NCBI GenBank assembly: GCA_963800215.1 | Contig: CAWCZY010000014.1 | Location: forward strand, 496,001 to 560,000 | Direction: 5' to 3' | Source: JAJPKK01 sp963800215 | Lineage (GTDB): Bacteria > Pseudomonadota > Alphaproteobacteria > Rhizobiales > Xanthobacteraceae | Length of the DNA: 64,000 nucleotides | Shown here: piece after piece, positions 32,900 through 41,996 of the stretch | Position numbering within the stretch: the stretch's first letter is position 1 | Layout: each line of letters begins with the position of its first letter | Made by a program: the position numbers and the translations under genes | Notes under the pieces: model-generated | What the model was told of the DNA's origin: nothing | Databases searched by the model: none | What the model saw: the letters and a program-made list of their open reading frames with translations, nothing else

Positions 32900-35269
32900 T
32901 CAGAATGGCCCGACGCCGAAATGCAGGCGCTGGGTGATGTCGTAGCTCGTCTTGGTGGTGGGATAGGCGTAGTCGACGCGCAGCGCGCCGAACGGGGAGT
33001 CCCAGATCAGGCCGGCGCCGATCGAGGAGCGGATCTGGCGGGAATCGGCGACGTTGAGCGACTGGGACAGCGTCGGGAAGGAGGTCTGCCCGCGGTAGCC
33101 GAAAACGGTTCCGGCGTCCGAGAACACCGCGGCCTTGAGCGCGAAGTCGGGCGGCAGCCAGGGGATCGGCGTTTGCAGCTCCGCGGTTGTCGCCAGGTAT
33201 TGGCTGCCGCCGATATTGTCGGCGGTGGTGCCGGGCGTGAGGTCGCGCGGGCCGAACCCGTTGGGCGCAAAGCCGCGCACGAGCTGCGGGCCGCCGAAGA
33301 AGCCGTCCGCGAATGGCAGCGGCTGCCCGCCGAACGGCGAGATGTAGCCGCCCTGCGCACGCGCCATGCCGACGACGTCGTCGCCGAAATCGTGGTAGTA
33401 GCGGATGTCGTCGGCGCTCCGGTAGAAATCGACATCGCCTCCAAGCCCGGCGACATCCTGCTTGACCTCGATGCGCAGGCCGTCGTGAGGGTTCTTGGCA
33501 TTGTCCAGGGTCGAATAGAGGAATGTCGTTCCGATCGTGGAAACCCAGGCCGGCCCGTCGAGCGCCGCCTGCTTCACCTCGGCGGAGGCGGCGACGCAGT
33601 CGTGCGGCGGCAGGCAATCCATCAGGGCGGGGTTGAGCGACAGGCTCTGGTTCACCAGCGAATAGCGTGCCTCGGTGCTCACGGCGTCGGTGATCGGAGC
33701 GTCGAGCTTGATACCCGCGCCGTAATTCGTGCTGCCGTAGGACTGATTGGGGTTGGTCAGGGTCTCATTGCCGAAGAAGTCGAGGCCCAGCGTCGAGCGT
33801 GTGTCGAGGAAATACGGCTCGGCCAGGCTCAGCTTGCCGGCGCGCTCATATTGTCCGAGGGTGGCGGAAACCTTCACATATTGTCCCAGTCCCAGGAAGT
33901 TACGCTCCGACACGGTGACTTCGGCGAGCACGCCATAGCTGCTCGAATAGCCGCCCGATATGGCGAAGTTGCCGGTCTGTTGTTCCTCGACGTCGACATT
34001 GAGCACGACACGGTCGGGCGCCGACCCCGCCTGGGTCGAGGCCTTCACGGACTTGAACAAGCCCAGCGCCTTCAGGCGCCGCTCCGCCCGGTCGACCAGA
34101 TTGCGGTTGTAGGCATCCCCTTCGTGGATGTCGAACTCGCGCCGGACCACGTGATCGCGGGTGAACGTATTGCCGCGGACGACGATGCGCTCGATATAGC
34201 CGTGCGGGCCTTCATCGAGCGCGAACACGAGATTGAGCAGCTTGGTTTTGCGATCGCGATTTGCGTGCGGATGCACGGAGACGAACGGCAGTCCCCGCTG
34301 GCCCAGGGCCATGGCGAGCGCATCGACGGACTTGTCGACCGCCTGGGCGTCGTAGACGTCGCCGCTCGCCAGCTTCAGTTCCCCGAGCAGCGCCGACCCG
34401 TCCAGTTCGGATACGTGGGACTGGATATCGATTGTGCCGAGACGGTAGCGGTCGCCTTCGTCCAGGGTGAAGGTGACGATGAAGCCTTTCTGTGCCGCAT
34501 CATATGCGCCGGTGGCGGCGACGACCCGGGCGTCGGCGAAGCCGTTCTTGAGGTAGAAGGTGTGCAGCAGGTCGCGGTCGGAGTCGATGCGGTCGGAGTC
34601 GTAGACATCGGTGGTCTTGAGGAACGCGAACCAGCCGGACTCGCTGGTCTTGATGACGCCTTTCAGCAACTGGTCGGAAAAAGCGCGATTGCCGACGAAG
34701 ACGATCTTCCTGATGCCGGTCTTGGGGCCCTCATTGATCTCGAAGACGAGATCGGCACGGCCTTCGCCTCTGGCGATCGTCTTCGGCGTGACCTGCGCGT
34801 CGTAATGGCCGGTACGGCGGTAGATATCCTGGATGCGTGCGACGTCGTCCTGGATTGCGGCCTTGGTGAGGGCCGTGTGCGCTTTCGATTGGATCTCGCC
34901 GGCGAGATCCTTTTCCTTCAGCTGCTTGTTGCCCTCGAATTGCACGCGGTCGATGACCGGCGCCTCTACGACGGTGACGATGAGGCGCGGGCCGGACCAG
35001 GCGACCTTCACGTCCTCGAACAGGCCGGTCGCGAACAGGGTCTTCAAGCCGTCGTTGGCGGCGGCAGAATCGAGCCGGCCGTCTCGTGGGGCATGAAAAT
35101 GCCCGCGGATCGCCGCGGCGTCGACACGACGATTGCCGTGCACGATGATGGAGCCGTCGGCGGGCTCCGCGACGGCACCGTCGAGAGCGAAAGCGAGAAA
35201 CGCCAAGGCGCAGATCGCCGGCGCCCAAAGCCGCCAAGCACGCCAACCCGCCAAAACCCGCGATAGCAT
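32900..35269 (-). CDS. Omp85/BamA-family outer membrane assembly protein (paralogue)
   Basis: 789 residues from the ATG at 35269 with GGAGG upstream. A signal peptide ends near ALDGAVAEPADG. POTRA repeats span about 35-400: SIIVHGNRRVDAAAIRGHF, VIDRVQFEGNKQLKEKDLAG, RKIVFVGNRAFSDQLLKG, and YIERIVVRGNTFTRDHVVRREF. The C-terminal barrel contains NFAISGGYSSSYGVLAEV and LVRGFAPNGFGPRDLTPG (the RGF loop-6 motif) and ends in a Phe. It resembles BamA, but the lpxD-fabZ-lpxA genes that usually follow bamA are absent, so it is probably a second copy or a related family member. Confidence 0.8.
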   Translation of the reverse strand: MLSRVLAGWRAWRLWAPAICALAFLAFALDGAVAEPADGSIIVHGNRRVDAAAIRGHFHAPRDGRLDSAAANDGLKTLFATGLFEDVKVAWSGPRLIVTVVEAPVIDRVQFEGNKQLKEKDLAGEIQSKAHTALTKAAIQDDVARIQDIYRRTGHYDAQVTPKTIARGEGRADLVFEINEGPKTGIRKIVFVGNRAFSDQLLKGVIKTSESGWFAFLKTTDVYDSDRIDSDRDLLHTFYLKNGFADARVVAATGAYDAAQKGFIVTFTLDEGDRYRLGTIDIQSHVSELDGSALLGELKLASGDVYDAQAVDKSVDALAMALGQRGLPFVSVHPHANRDRKTKLLNLVFALDEGPHGYIERIVVRGNTFTRDHVVRREFDIHEGDAYNRNLVDRAERRLKALGLFKSVKASTQAGSAPDRVVLNVDVEEQQTGNFAISGGYSSSYGVLAEVTVSERNFLGLGQYVKVSATLGQYERAGKLSLAEPYFLDTRSTLGLDFFGNETLTNPNQSYGSTNYGAGIKLDAPITDAVSTEARYSLVNQSLSLNPALMDCLPPHDCVAASAEVKQAALDGPAWVSTIGTTFLYSTLDNAKNPHDGLRIEVKQDVAGLGGDVDFYRSADDIRYYHDFGDDVVGMARAQGGYISPFGGQPLPFADGFFGGPQLVRGFAPNGFGPRDLTPGTTADNIGGSQYLATTAELQTPIPWLPPDFALKAAVFSDAGTVFGYRGQTSFPTLSQSLNVADSRQIRSSIGAGLIWDSPFGALRVDYAYPTTKTSYDITQRLHFGVGPF

Positions 35270-35426
35270 CCCAATGCCTCCGCCGTCCCGCACGGTTCAA
35301 CCGGATCTCCGGGGCGAAAGCGTGAAGATTTCAAGCGGGCGGCTGGGCATTCTCGAGGCTGCCGGTATGCGACGCCGCACGCCTGCAGGACGCGTGGCAT
35401 AGCCGACACCGGCAATGCCCGAACAC

Positions 35427-35906
35427 TCAGGGCTGGGCGCGGAAATCCTGATCGGCGTACACGGAATCCTTGGGGTCCTGAATGACGACGAAGCCGCGCC
35501 GGGCCGCCTGGTGGCAGCCGTTGCAGGCCTCGGTCAGGCGTCCATAGGCTGCGTTATAAAGCCGTTCGTTCTTTTCCTTGACCGCCTGATCGAGATCGAG
35601 CAACGGCTGCCGGACGATGGTCTCGATCATCTCCACGATCGACAGCTTCTGCCACTGCGGCCAAATGATCGAGGCGCGGTCGAAAGCCTCATCCAGTTCG
35701 TGCACCTCGTAGGCGGCGTAGGACCAGTTCTTTTCGCGCCCGGCCGCCGCGAGCTTGATATGGCGGGGCTGTATGGTCGTCGTCATGAGATCGCCGAGGC
35801 CCGGGCGATAGGCCGGCCCGCTCGGCTGCTGCTGGGCCGGCACGCTGACGGGCGCCGCGATCATGATTGCGGCCATCGCAGCGATCGCGCACACGAAACT
35901 CCTCAT
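35427..35906 (-). CDS. Periplasmic single-haem c-type cytochrome-like protein
   Basis: 159 residues from the ATG at 35906, preceded by GAAGGGAG. A signal peptide (VCAIAAMAAIMIAAPVSVPAQQ) leads a helical domain with a single haem-binding motif CNGCH near residue 128, in LTEACNGCHQAARRGFVVIQ. No clear distal Met axial ligand follows. Related small cytochrome c family proteins carry out periplasmic electron transfer or sensing. It is the last gene before a long non-coding stretch. Confidence 0.7.
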   Translation of the reverse strand: MRSFVCAIAAMAAIMIAAPVSVPAQQQPSGPAYRPGLGDLMTTTIQPRHIKLAAAGREKNWSYAAYEVHELDEAFDRASIIWPQWQKLSIVEMIETIVRQPLLDLDQAVKEKNERLYNAAYGRLTEACNGCHQAARRGFVVIQDPKDSVYADQDFRAQP

Positions 35907-36353
35907 GGAAAGCTCCCTTCTTGCAGTCTTCGGAGGTCGCAGCGAGACTACCAGAATGTTGCAGGCTGGAACATCACCGGCGGGCGCTTGTGTGACCGTG
36001 GTGGCTCGATGTCGCCGCAGGACTGCGACAAGTTGCCGTATGATGGCCTTCGACGCGGTCGCGGCGAACGCACCGGCGTGATCGGCAAAGGTTGCGGCGC
36101 TCGTCGCGGTGGCAGCGCCGGCAAGCTCTCGCAGCCCAATCGGCAATCCGGCGCATGCAGCATCGCATTGGACCGCCTCGGGACGCGGTCCGGTGCGGGC
36201 GCGATCCACCCTCGATTTCGGGCTCGAATTGCCGACGCGGGAGAGAACGTCCGATGGTCATCGCGGAACGTGGAGCGGGTCCACAACGTGGGGATGACCG
36301 GCCGCATGACCGGTATCCCGGCACGGCTTTTCGGGGGGCGCGGCAGTAAAAAC

Positions 36354-36388
36354 AGGCGGGGCCGCCAATGACGGCGGCCCCGCCTTTG
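36354..36388. terminator. Strong GC hairpin with A/T tails, bidirectional terminator
   Basis: GGCGGGGCCGCC, loop AATGAC, GGCGGCCCCGCC, then TTTGTTA on the plus strand; on the minus strand the tail is TGTTTTTAC. Similar hairpins of the same core (GGGGC(C/T)GCC..GGCGGCCCC) stand at 41291-41322 and 57317-57348. Confidence 0.7.
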
Positions 36389-36446
36389 TTACGGAAATTT
36401 TAATGTCTTTGTCCCGGAGGGGTAGTATAATCGCTGCGCTCTTCCC

Positions 36447-36502
36447 CAAAGAGCAGGTCCCGGCCTCAACCCCAATCCCCCCCCGCGAGGTCGGGACCAT
36501 CT
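36447..36502. repeat. Structured repeat element, copy A
   Basis: GCTCTTCCCCAAAGAGC hairpin, AG, then GTCCCGGCCTC...GAGGTCGGGAC hairpin. The same pair of hairpins is at 57406-57472, where an extra 80 bases also match, and a decayed version at about 41670-41710. It may be a small RNA gene or the leader of a lost small gene. Confidence 0.55.
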
Positions 36503-37033
36503 TTCTTTAGCGCAATCGTGGCTATTCCGTGGGCTGAATTGCAGTCGCCGCTACGATTGTCGAAAGCTGTTGCAATCGGGCGACGCCGCAGGGGCGAATG
36601 TCCGCCGCAACAGTGCCCGCGCCGCCCCCGTGCAATCGCGATAACACGCTGAAATTGTTTCTATATATTGAAACGCTTGGTCGTCTCGCGCTGCTCGCTG
36701 CGATCGCTCGGCAGGCATGGAGCGACGCCGATGCGGACACGCGAATGGCCGGCAGGAAGTGGTACCGCGATCCCGTGTTGCCGTTTTGATTTGCATCCCG
36801 GAGATGAAGCATCACGCTGCCGGCGTCCCTCAAAGCTCCCCGTTACGTGGAATGCTCGCCGCAACTCACTCGGCCTGTCTTGGACGCTAGGCACCTATCC
36901 GGCCGGCGCCGGGCGCCTGTCCGGTCCGCAGATGATCGCTTCGGCGAATGCGAGCGTACTCGGTCGCTCGCCGTGTTGAGAGGCGTCAAGCCGGTGCCGT
37001 CGCGACAGCCGGTCACGCCGAATCCTTCCCCCT

Positions 37034-37648
37034 TTACTCCGAGGCTGGCGGCAACTTTTCGAATCCCGCATCGAGATCGACGGATACGGGAACCTTGTCA
37101 TCCAGCGCCCCGGTTTGCTTCCAGGTGGTGGCGGCCAATGTATGCGGTCCGGAGAAACCGAAATCTCCCGACAGTGTCGGATAGCCGTCGATCATGTCGC
37201 TGAATTTGGCGATGCGTTTCTGTTTTCGGCTGTACACCATGATCGGAAACGACCACGGCGAATGGCCCCCCGAAGACATCATGCTGTAGACGAAGAACTG
37301 CGAGTCCGGCGACCATTTCGCATTGTAGACGTAATACCCATTCGCCCCGCGCGGCGAGGAATAGTCGTGCGACGTCACCGTGTCGCCGGCGCTCGAGCGG
37401 ATCACGACGCGGCTTTCCATATCGGGCGTGGCATCGAGGCTGACATCGACGGGAAGCACCGACGCGCGCATCGCCTTGTCGGGCGATACGAAAATCCGGG
37501 GTACGACATTCCGGCAACTCCCCTCCGGTCGCGGCGTCGTCAGCAGCTTGTGTCCGCTGCACGGCGCGTCTGCGAGGGCACCTGCGGCAAGCACTGCCGC
37601 GGACGCCGCGGCCAGAATTGAAATCGGGAGCAACCTCGACAATCCCAT
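37034..37648 (-). CDS. Secreted protein of unknown function
   Basis: 204 residues with a clear signal peptide (ILAAASAAVLAAGALA|DAP). The mature part is strand-rich, with SPDKAMRASVLPVDVSLDATP, YNAKWSPDSQFFVYSM and a short GYPTLSGDFGF region. The KWSPDSQFFVYS motif recalls PD40/TolB-type beta-propeller blades, although only one or two are present. No catalytic motif seen. It is divergent from the Bug receptor gene and separated by about 190 bases. Confidence 0.65.
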   Translation of the reverse strand: MGLSRLLPISILAAASAAVLAAGALADAPCSGHKLLTTPRPEGSCRNVVPRIFVSPDKAMRASVLPVDVSLDATPDMESRVVIRSSAGDTVTSHDYSSPRGANGYYVYNAKWSPDSQFFVYSMMSSGGHSPWSFPIMVYSRKQKRIAKFSDMIDGYPTLSGDFGFSGPHTLAATTWKQTGALDDKVPVSVDLDAGFEKLPPASE

Positions 37649-37838
37649 TATGCCACTCCCGGCTCATGAGCTCTTGCGGCAACCTTCCCACTCAGGCGCG
37701 GTCCGTTCAAGTCGAATCCGATTGCTTTCCATGCGCGTCGATATTTCGTATGTTCGAGCCGCGAAATCTGCAACATATCGGGCGCGTGCGCGGAGCATCC
37801 CGCATCGTAATTTGTCCGCCACCCCGGGGCGACACTCA

Positions 37839-38858
37839 ATGCCGATCCAATCGACGAAAGCCGCAGGTTCGCGAAATTTGCACGCGATACGTATCGTTTC
37901 CGCCCTGGCCGCGTCCGGCCTCCTCGGTACGTGGGCCGGCGCGGCGCGGGCCGAATATCCGGACCGGCCGATCCGGCTCATCGTTCCGTTCCAACCCGGC
38001 AGCATATCCGACAACATCGCGCGCATCCTCGCCGCCAAGTTCAACGAGCGGCTCGGGTGGCAGATGGTGGTCGAGGCGCGCGTCGGCGGCAGCAGCATCG
38101 TCGGGACCGAAGCGGTGGCGCGGTCGGCGCCCGACGGCTACACGATCGGGCTCGCCAACACGACCTCCCACGCCGCGTCCGCCGGCCTCAGCGCCAAGCT
38201 GCCGTTCGATCCGGTCAAGGATTTCACCCCGATCGGCATGGTCGGCAGTTCCCCCTTCGTGTTGGTCGCATCCAAGCACGTGCCCGTCGCCAACATGCGC
38301 GAATTCATCGCGCTGGCGAAGAGCCGGCCCGGCAAGTTGACCTATGCATCGGCGGGGACGGCGACCATGGCTCACCTCGGCGGCGAGCTCTTCAAGAGGG
38401 TGGCCGGTGTCGACATCGCGCACATTCCCTATCGCGGCACGTCCCAAGCGGTGATCGACCTCATGGAGGGCCGGGTCGATCTCCTGGTGGGCACGATCTC
38501 GGGAACAGCGCCATTCATCAGAGACGGCAAGGTGCGCGCACTGGCGGTGATGAGCGAGACGCGCAATGCGGCGCTGCCGGACGTGCCGACCGTCGCGGAG
38601 GCCGGTGTGCCCGGATGCGAAGCGGCGCTGTGGACCGCGCTGGTGTTGCCGGCCGGCGCTCCGCCCGAAATCGTGACGCGGCTGAGCCGGGAACTGATGA
38701 CCATCGTGGGGCTGCCCGACATTCAGGAGGCGCTCGAGAACCAGGGCGTGGAGGCGGAAACGGGGTCCGCCGCCGTGGCCGCCGCGCTCATCAAGGCCGA
38801 CGTCGCCAAATGGGGCGAAGTCATCAAGCGCGCGCACATCGGTCCGCAGGCCCAATGA
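37839..38858 (+). CDS. Bug/TctC-family periplasmic solute receptor
   Basis: 339 residues from the ATG at 37839. Signal peptide to AARAEYPDRP, then IRLIVPFQPGSISDNIARILA, RVGGSSIVGTEAVARSAPDG, PFDPVKDFTPIGMVG, LTYASAGTATMAHLGGELF and VDIAHIPYRGT. All are characteristic of tripartite tricarboxylate transporter receptors (Bug proteins), which bind carboxylates. No TctA/TctB membrane genes are adjacent, as is usual for the many orphan Bug receptors in this order of bacteria. Confidence 0.9.
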   Translation: MPIQSTKAAGSRNLHAIRIVSALAASGLLGTWAGAARAEYPDRPIRLIVPFQPGSISDNIARILAAKFNERLGWQMVVEARVGGSSIVGTEAVARSAPDGYTIGLANTTSHAASAGLSAKLPFDPVKDFTPIGMVGSSPFVLVASKHVPVANMREFIALAKSRPGKLTYASAGTATMAHLGGELFKRVAGVDIAHIPYRGTSQAVIDLMEGRVDLLVGTISGTAPFIRDGKVRALAVMSETRNAALPDVPTVAEAGVPGCEAALWTALVLPAGAPPEIVTRLSRELMTIVGLPDIQEALENQGVEAETGSAAVAAALIKADVAKWGEVIKRAHIGPQAQ

Positions 38859-38930
38859 CGAAATGCCGGCACGGGCTTCTCCCTCTCCCGCTTGCGGGGG
38901 AGGGTCGGGGAGGGGGCGAGGGCGCCAGCC

Positions 38931-39341
38931 CTATTCGGCGGGCTCCTTGGCGACGGCCGGGGCCGGGACGACTTCCTTCACCGCGCCGCGCCAGCCGGAA
39001 TGGGTGAGGTCGAAGACGATGCCGTCCGGCCCCTGGTACTTGACCTCGTAGAACGTATTGGGATGCCCGTCGGGACGGCCCATCAGATAAGAGCCGCCGG
39101 CCTTTTCCACGTCCTGTGCCGCCTGGTCGAGATCGTCGACCCACATGCCGAAATGGAACAGGCCGGTCTTCTCCTTCTCCGGCCTGACCTTGAGAAGCGC
39201 GATATTGATCACGCCGTCTGACATGTAGAGACCGCGGCCCGCGTTGCCCGCGCGCTTCATCCCGAACGCATTCTCGAAGAACTGTGCCGACGCCTCCGGG
39301 TCGTTGACCAGCAGCGCGATGTGCCTCATGCGAGCAACCAT
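38931..39341 (-). CDS. VOC (glyoxalase/bleomycin resistance) family protein
   Basis: 136 residues, one double-module VOC domain: MRHIALLVNDPEASAQFFENAFG, GLYMSDGVINIALLKV, GLFHFGMWVDDLDQAAQ and a YQGPDGIVFDLTHSGW ending. The His near the start, His in LFHFG and Asp/Glu near the end are in place for metal binding. The last 15 residues are an Ala/Pro tail. It could be a dioxygenase, lyase or binding protein; substrate not predictable. Confidence 0.8.
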   Translation of the reverse strand: MVARMRHIALLVNDPEASAQFFENAFGMKRAGNAGRGLYMSDGVINIALLKVRPEKEKTGLFHFGMWVDDLDQAAQDVEKAGGSYLMGRPDGHPNTFYEVKYQGPDGIVFDLTHSGWRGAVKEVVPAPAVAKEPAE

Positions 39342-39393
39342 GGGATCCTCCGTTTTCGTCCGGCGATAACGCGGTGACCGACGTTAGCGCATG

Positions 39394-39430
39394 AGCGCGA
39401 AAAGTTGCAGACTTTTCGGAACAGATGTTG
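39394..39430. repeat. Partial copy of the GAAAAGT inverted repeat
   Basis: GCATGAGCGC GAAAAGTTGCAGACTTTTC resembles half of the palindrome at 16700-16746. Confidence 0.45.
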
Positions 39431-39437
39431 CGCAAGA

Positions 39438-39548
39438 TCAAAGACGGGCGCGATGCGATTCAACCCTGGTTAGCCCGACCGGCCCCGCGCCGACGACGAT
39501 GACGCGGTCGTCCATGGTGCGGCCGGTCGCGCGGACGATGGCGCGCAT
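39438..39548 (-). pseudogene. N-terminal fragment of an FAD-dependent monooxygenase
   Basis: Minus strand ATG at 39515 reads MDDRVIVVGAGPVGL, the FAD-binding GxGxxG start of aromatic-ring hydroxylases, then loses similarity and stops 10 codons later. The rest of the roughly 400-600 residue enzyme is absent. It lies next to the gene split by the IS4-family element, so the locus has been rearranged. Confidence 0.55.
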
Positions 39549-39739
39549 GCCCAGGAGACCCGGTCAGGTATGGGCCGAGGGACCCCGGTAGCCGCGCGCG
39601 AGCGCTTCCAATTCGCAGGCGAAACCGCCATGGGTATGCGCGAAGTGATGATCACCCGGCAGATGCAGCGTGTGGGATGTCGTGTTGACCCACACGATCC
39701 TGTCGTTCGGGCACCGCAGCCGCGCATTGTGCTCGGTCT

Positions 39740-41076
39740 CACTGGTGTCCGGTTAATTCGTGAATAAATTCAGTTGGTTGGATGGTGTTGAGAGTGATGA
39801 ATTGGAAGCGCCGTCGAAAAGTGCCTGTGCCAGAGGGGTTTTCTCAAAAGAATGAACCGACAAAATCTGTAGAAAAGTGTAGAGCGAGACATCGAGCACC
39901 AAGTCGATTTTTATGATGGCGGCGAGCACATAAACGCAGACGGCAATCCAAATTTGAGTTTTCACCGCGTTCTCGGAAGTGCCGTAGAAATGCTTGATGC
40001 GTAAATTTTGCTTTATCCATTTGAAAAATAGTTCCACAGCCCAGCGTTTTTTATAGAGCGCAGCGATCATGTCGGCGGAGAGTGTGAAGTTGTTGGTCAG
40101 GAACACAAGACGCAGCCCTGTTTCTGGATCGCGGAACGAGACGCGCCGTAAGCGCTGAGGATAATCTTGTTTGGTATAAAAACCATCGAGAGCGATACTC
40201 TGGTCAGAGCCAACGCCAGTTGCTGTATCCGGCACCGGATGGGAATAGACGCGGTGGTACTTCATGTTGACCTTGGTTCGGGTGACAAAGAACGCACCGG
40301 CTTGATGGATCACATAAAGTCTCTGGAAATCAACATAGCCGCGATCCATGACGTAGATGGCGCCGGCCTCGGGCGTGATGAGGTCGAGGGCCAGGGCATC
40401 ACCCATTTTACCGTCTGAAATATGGACAAAACTGGGTATCGGCCCGCGCAGGTCGAGCAGTGTGTGCATTTTGACTGCGGCTTTTGTCGAACGAAAATCG
40501 GCCCACGGAAACAGCGAAAGACATAAATCAATCGTGGTGCTGTCGAGCGCGTAGACTGTGTTGGCAAGGTCAAGACCAAAATCAGCTTTGAGATAAAGCT
40601 TGCGCGCCCTTTTGATCAGAACAGCCGCCAGATCAGACCATATGCGCCAATCGCGCAGCTCGTTTGCATCGGCCAGTGTTGATTTTGCGACGGGTCCGCG
40701 CAGGCCCATGCTGCGCAATTTTGCAGGTTGCGCCCCAAGACAGGCTTCGATGTCGCGCAGGCTCTCACGATACGTGACTTGAGCAAACGCCATAACACGG
40801 AAATGTTCCGTGCAACGAAGGGTTCGGGTGTCACGATCACCACGATACTTCGCAACAATGCGATTGAAACTCGTCCAGGGAACAAAATCCATCACTTGCG
40901 AGAAAAGCGTTCGGCCTGTGTACATTGCGCCCCCGACTGGATAACCACAATCGGGGAAGATATTACCTCGAGAAGCCTAGATCGAGTTCAAGGTGCCACC
41001 AAAATAAACACATCGGAAACCCTTGTCCTGCAGCGTTATATTGAAATCGTACCCTCCGTCAACCGGACAGCAGTGG
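39740..41076. mobile_element. IS4-family insertion sequence
   Basis: 1337 bp with inverted repeats CACTGGTGTCCGGTTAA (left) and CCACTGCTGTCCGGTTG (right end, reverse complement), flanked by an 8-base duplication CTCGGTCT (39732-39739 and 41077-41084). One transposase gene. Ends are accurate to about one base. Confidence 0.85.
39753..40925 (-). CDS. IS4-family transposase (DUF4372 N-terminus)
   Basis: 390 residues, lower GC than its surroundings. N-terminal DUF4372-like region (SQVMDFVPWTSFNRIVAKYRGD), then the DDE core: NTVYALDSTTIDLCLSLFPW (first Asp), YVMDRGYVDFQRLY (second Asp) and RWAVELFFKWIKQNLRIKHF with the YREK-like signature containing Glu. All catalytic positions appear intact, so the element may be active. 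It occupies nearly the full element and begins inside the right inverted repeat side. Confidence 0.9.
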   Translation of the reverse strand: MYTGRTLFSQVMDFVPWTSFNRIVAKYRGDRDTRTLRCTEHFRVMAFAQVTYRESLRDIEACLGAQPAKLRSMGLRGPVAKSTLADANELRDWRIWSDLAAVLIKRARKLYLKADFGLDLANTVYALDSTTIDLCLSLFPWADFRSTKAAVKMHTLLDLRGPIPSFVHISDGKMGDALALDLITPEAGAIYVMDRGYVDFQRLYVIHQAGAFFVTRTKVNMKYHRVYSHPVPDTATGVGSDQSIALDGFYTKQDYPQRLRRVSFRDPETGLRLVFLTNNFTLSADMIAALYKKRWAVELFFKWIKQNLRIKHFYGTSENAVKTQIWIAVCVYVLAAIIKIDLVLDVSLYTFLQILSVHSFEKTPLAQALFDGASNSSLSTPSNQLNLFTN

Positions 41077-41290
41077 CTCGGTCTTGAACATGAAAAGATG
41101 CTGTTTGGACGGAGCCGCGCCTTGCGCCCATGCGCCTGACGCGGCCAGTCCGAGAAGCAATGCAGAGGTGACCAGCCGGATCATGATTTGCCCTTGTGTG
41201 AAGATGCAGTCGATCCGGCAGTATACACGGGCGGGATCGTCGTCCCAGCCTCTCGGCGCGGCGTCTTTTGGAGGTCATCCGGAGCGTCAA

Positions 41291-41322
41291 AAAAAGGGGC
41301 CGCCAATCGAGGCAGCCCCGCC
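41291..41322 (-). terminator. Rho-independent terminator of the GCG_CRPN gene
   Basis: Minus strand GGGGCTGCC TCGATT GGCGGCCCC then TTTTTTT, about 25 bases after the stop codon of the small secreted gene. Confidence 0.8.
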
Positions 41323-41343
41323 GACCATCTTATGGATGGCCGA

Positions 41344-41610
41344 TCAAAGGACGACGCAACGCCGGAATCCCGGGTGCCAGCGGAAGCCCGCTCCGCAGAC
41401 GACGGGCGGCGCCACGACCACGGCGGGAGCCACGACTACGGGGGCCGCTACGACCGCGGGCGCAACGATTACAGCGCCATTCGGCCGGCAACCTCCATAC
41501 GGACCGCGGTGAAAACCGATCCCGCATCCTCCCTCGGCCTGGGCGCCGAACGATACCAAGGACGAGCCCAGCACGGCACAAGCAAAAGCAAAAGCGAACG
41601 TTCTAGACAT
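41344..41610 (-). CDS. GCG_CRPN-type small secreted protein
   Basis: 88 residues from the ATG at 41610 (AAGGAAAA upstream). Signal peptide to FGAQA, then the motif EGGCGIGFHRGPYGGCRPNG, which defines the GCG_CRPN prefix domain, followed by a Val/Ala/Pro repeat (VVAAPVVVAPAVVVAPPV) and a Cys-containing end (CGAGFRWHPGFRRCVVL). These are short exported proteins of unknown role common in Bradyrhizobium relatives. It has its own terminator and a leader sequence that recurs elsewhere. Confidence 0.8.
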   Translation of the reverse strand: MSRTFAFAFACAVLGSSLVSFGAQAEGGCGIGFHRGPYGGCRPNGAVIVAPAVVAAPVVVAPAVVVAPPVVCGAGFRWHPGFRRCVVL

Positions 41611-41639
41611 CGGCTTGTTTTCCTTTCTCTCTGAATGGA

Positions 41640-41830
41640 TGTTTTCCACTTTGGAACGCCCCCCACGAGGCGCAGTCCCGACCCCAACCATCCCAACCCC
41701 GTTGAGGTCCGCACATCTTCATCCCAATCATGGCGGTCCCGGCGCAAAAATGTGATCACGACCGTGAATATTTGCAGCCTGCTGTCCCAAGTGGTCCAGA
41801 GTTTTGCCGCTTTCCTGGGTTTGGGCGCTC
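41640..41830 (-). repeat. Leader repeat of the GCG_CRPN cassette
   Basis: The minus strand upstream of the small secreted gene shares GTGATCACA, TTGCGC.GGGA and CGCCATGATTGGGATGA with about 57460-57545. Together with the similar terminators this suggests that leader-gene-terminator units have spread and two have lost the gene. Confidence 0.5.
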
Positions 41831-41996
41831 CGAGGCCGCGCACGAGGCCTTGAGCGACTTGGTCATCGAGAGCGCTTGGGCGGACCACGTACTCGCCGCA
41901 CAGGCCTCCGGGCCGCCACGCTTTTGGACGCCCTCCGCAGCACGGCCGCGGACATCCTCGGCATCCGCGCGAAGCATCGGCAATGCGAGCTGCGCG

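Larger units (their letters stand above)
35907..37033. other. Long non-coding region with hairpins
   Basis: About 1.1 kb without a convincing gene; open frames here have no ribosome binding sites and unusual composition. It contains the hairpin at 36354-36388 and the structured repeat at 36447-36502. Bases 36600-36700 are AT-richer. Confidence 0.5.
39564..41184 (-). pseudogene. Small secreted protein gene split by an IS4-family insertion
   Basis: The upstream piece (from ATG 41184) encodes a signal peptide MIRLVTSALLLGLAASGAWA and then HLFMFKTE. The downstream piece (39731-39564) resumes ETEHNARLRCPNDRIVWVN and ends GFACELEALARGYRGP. The CPNDRIVWVNT part matches a common short alphaproteobacterial secreted family with a C..D.VVWVNT.S..YH motif. 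The join at the duplicated AGACCGAG restores one frame, giving about 95 residues. The function of the family is unknown to me. The insertion certainly breaks it. Confidence 0.75.

Noticed and set aside
36522..37203. Short frames on both strands
   Set aside because: No start signals, no recognisable domain, codon pattern unlike neighbours.
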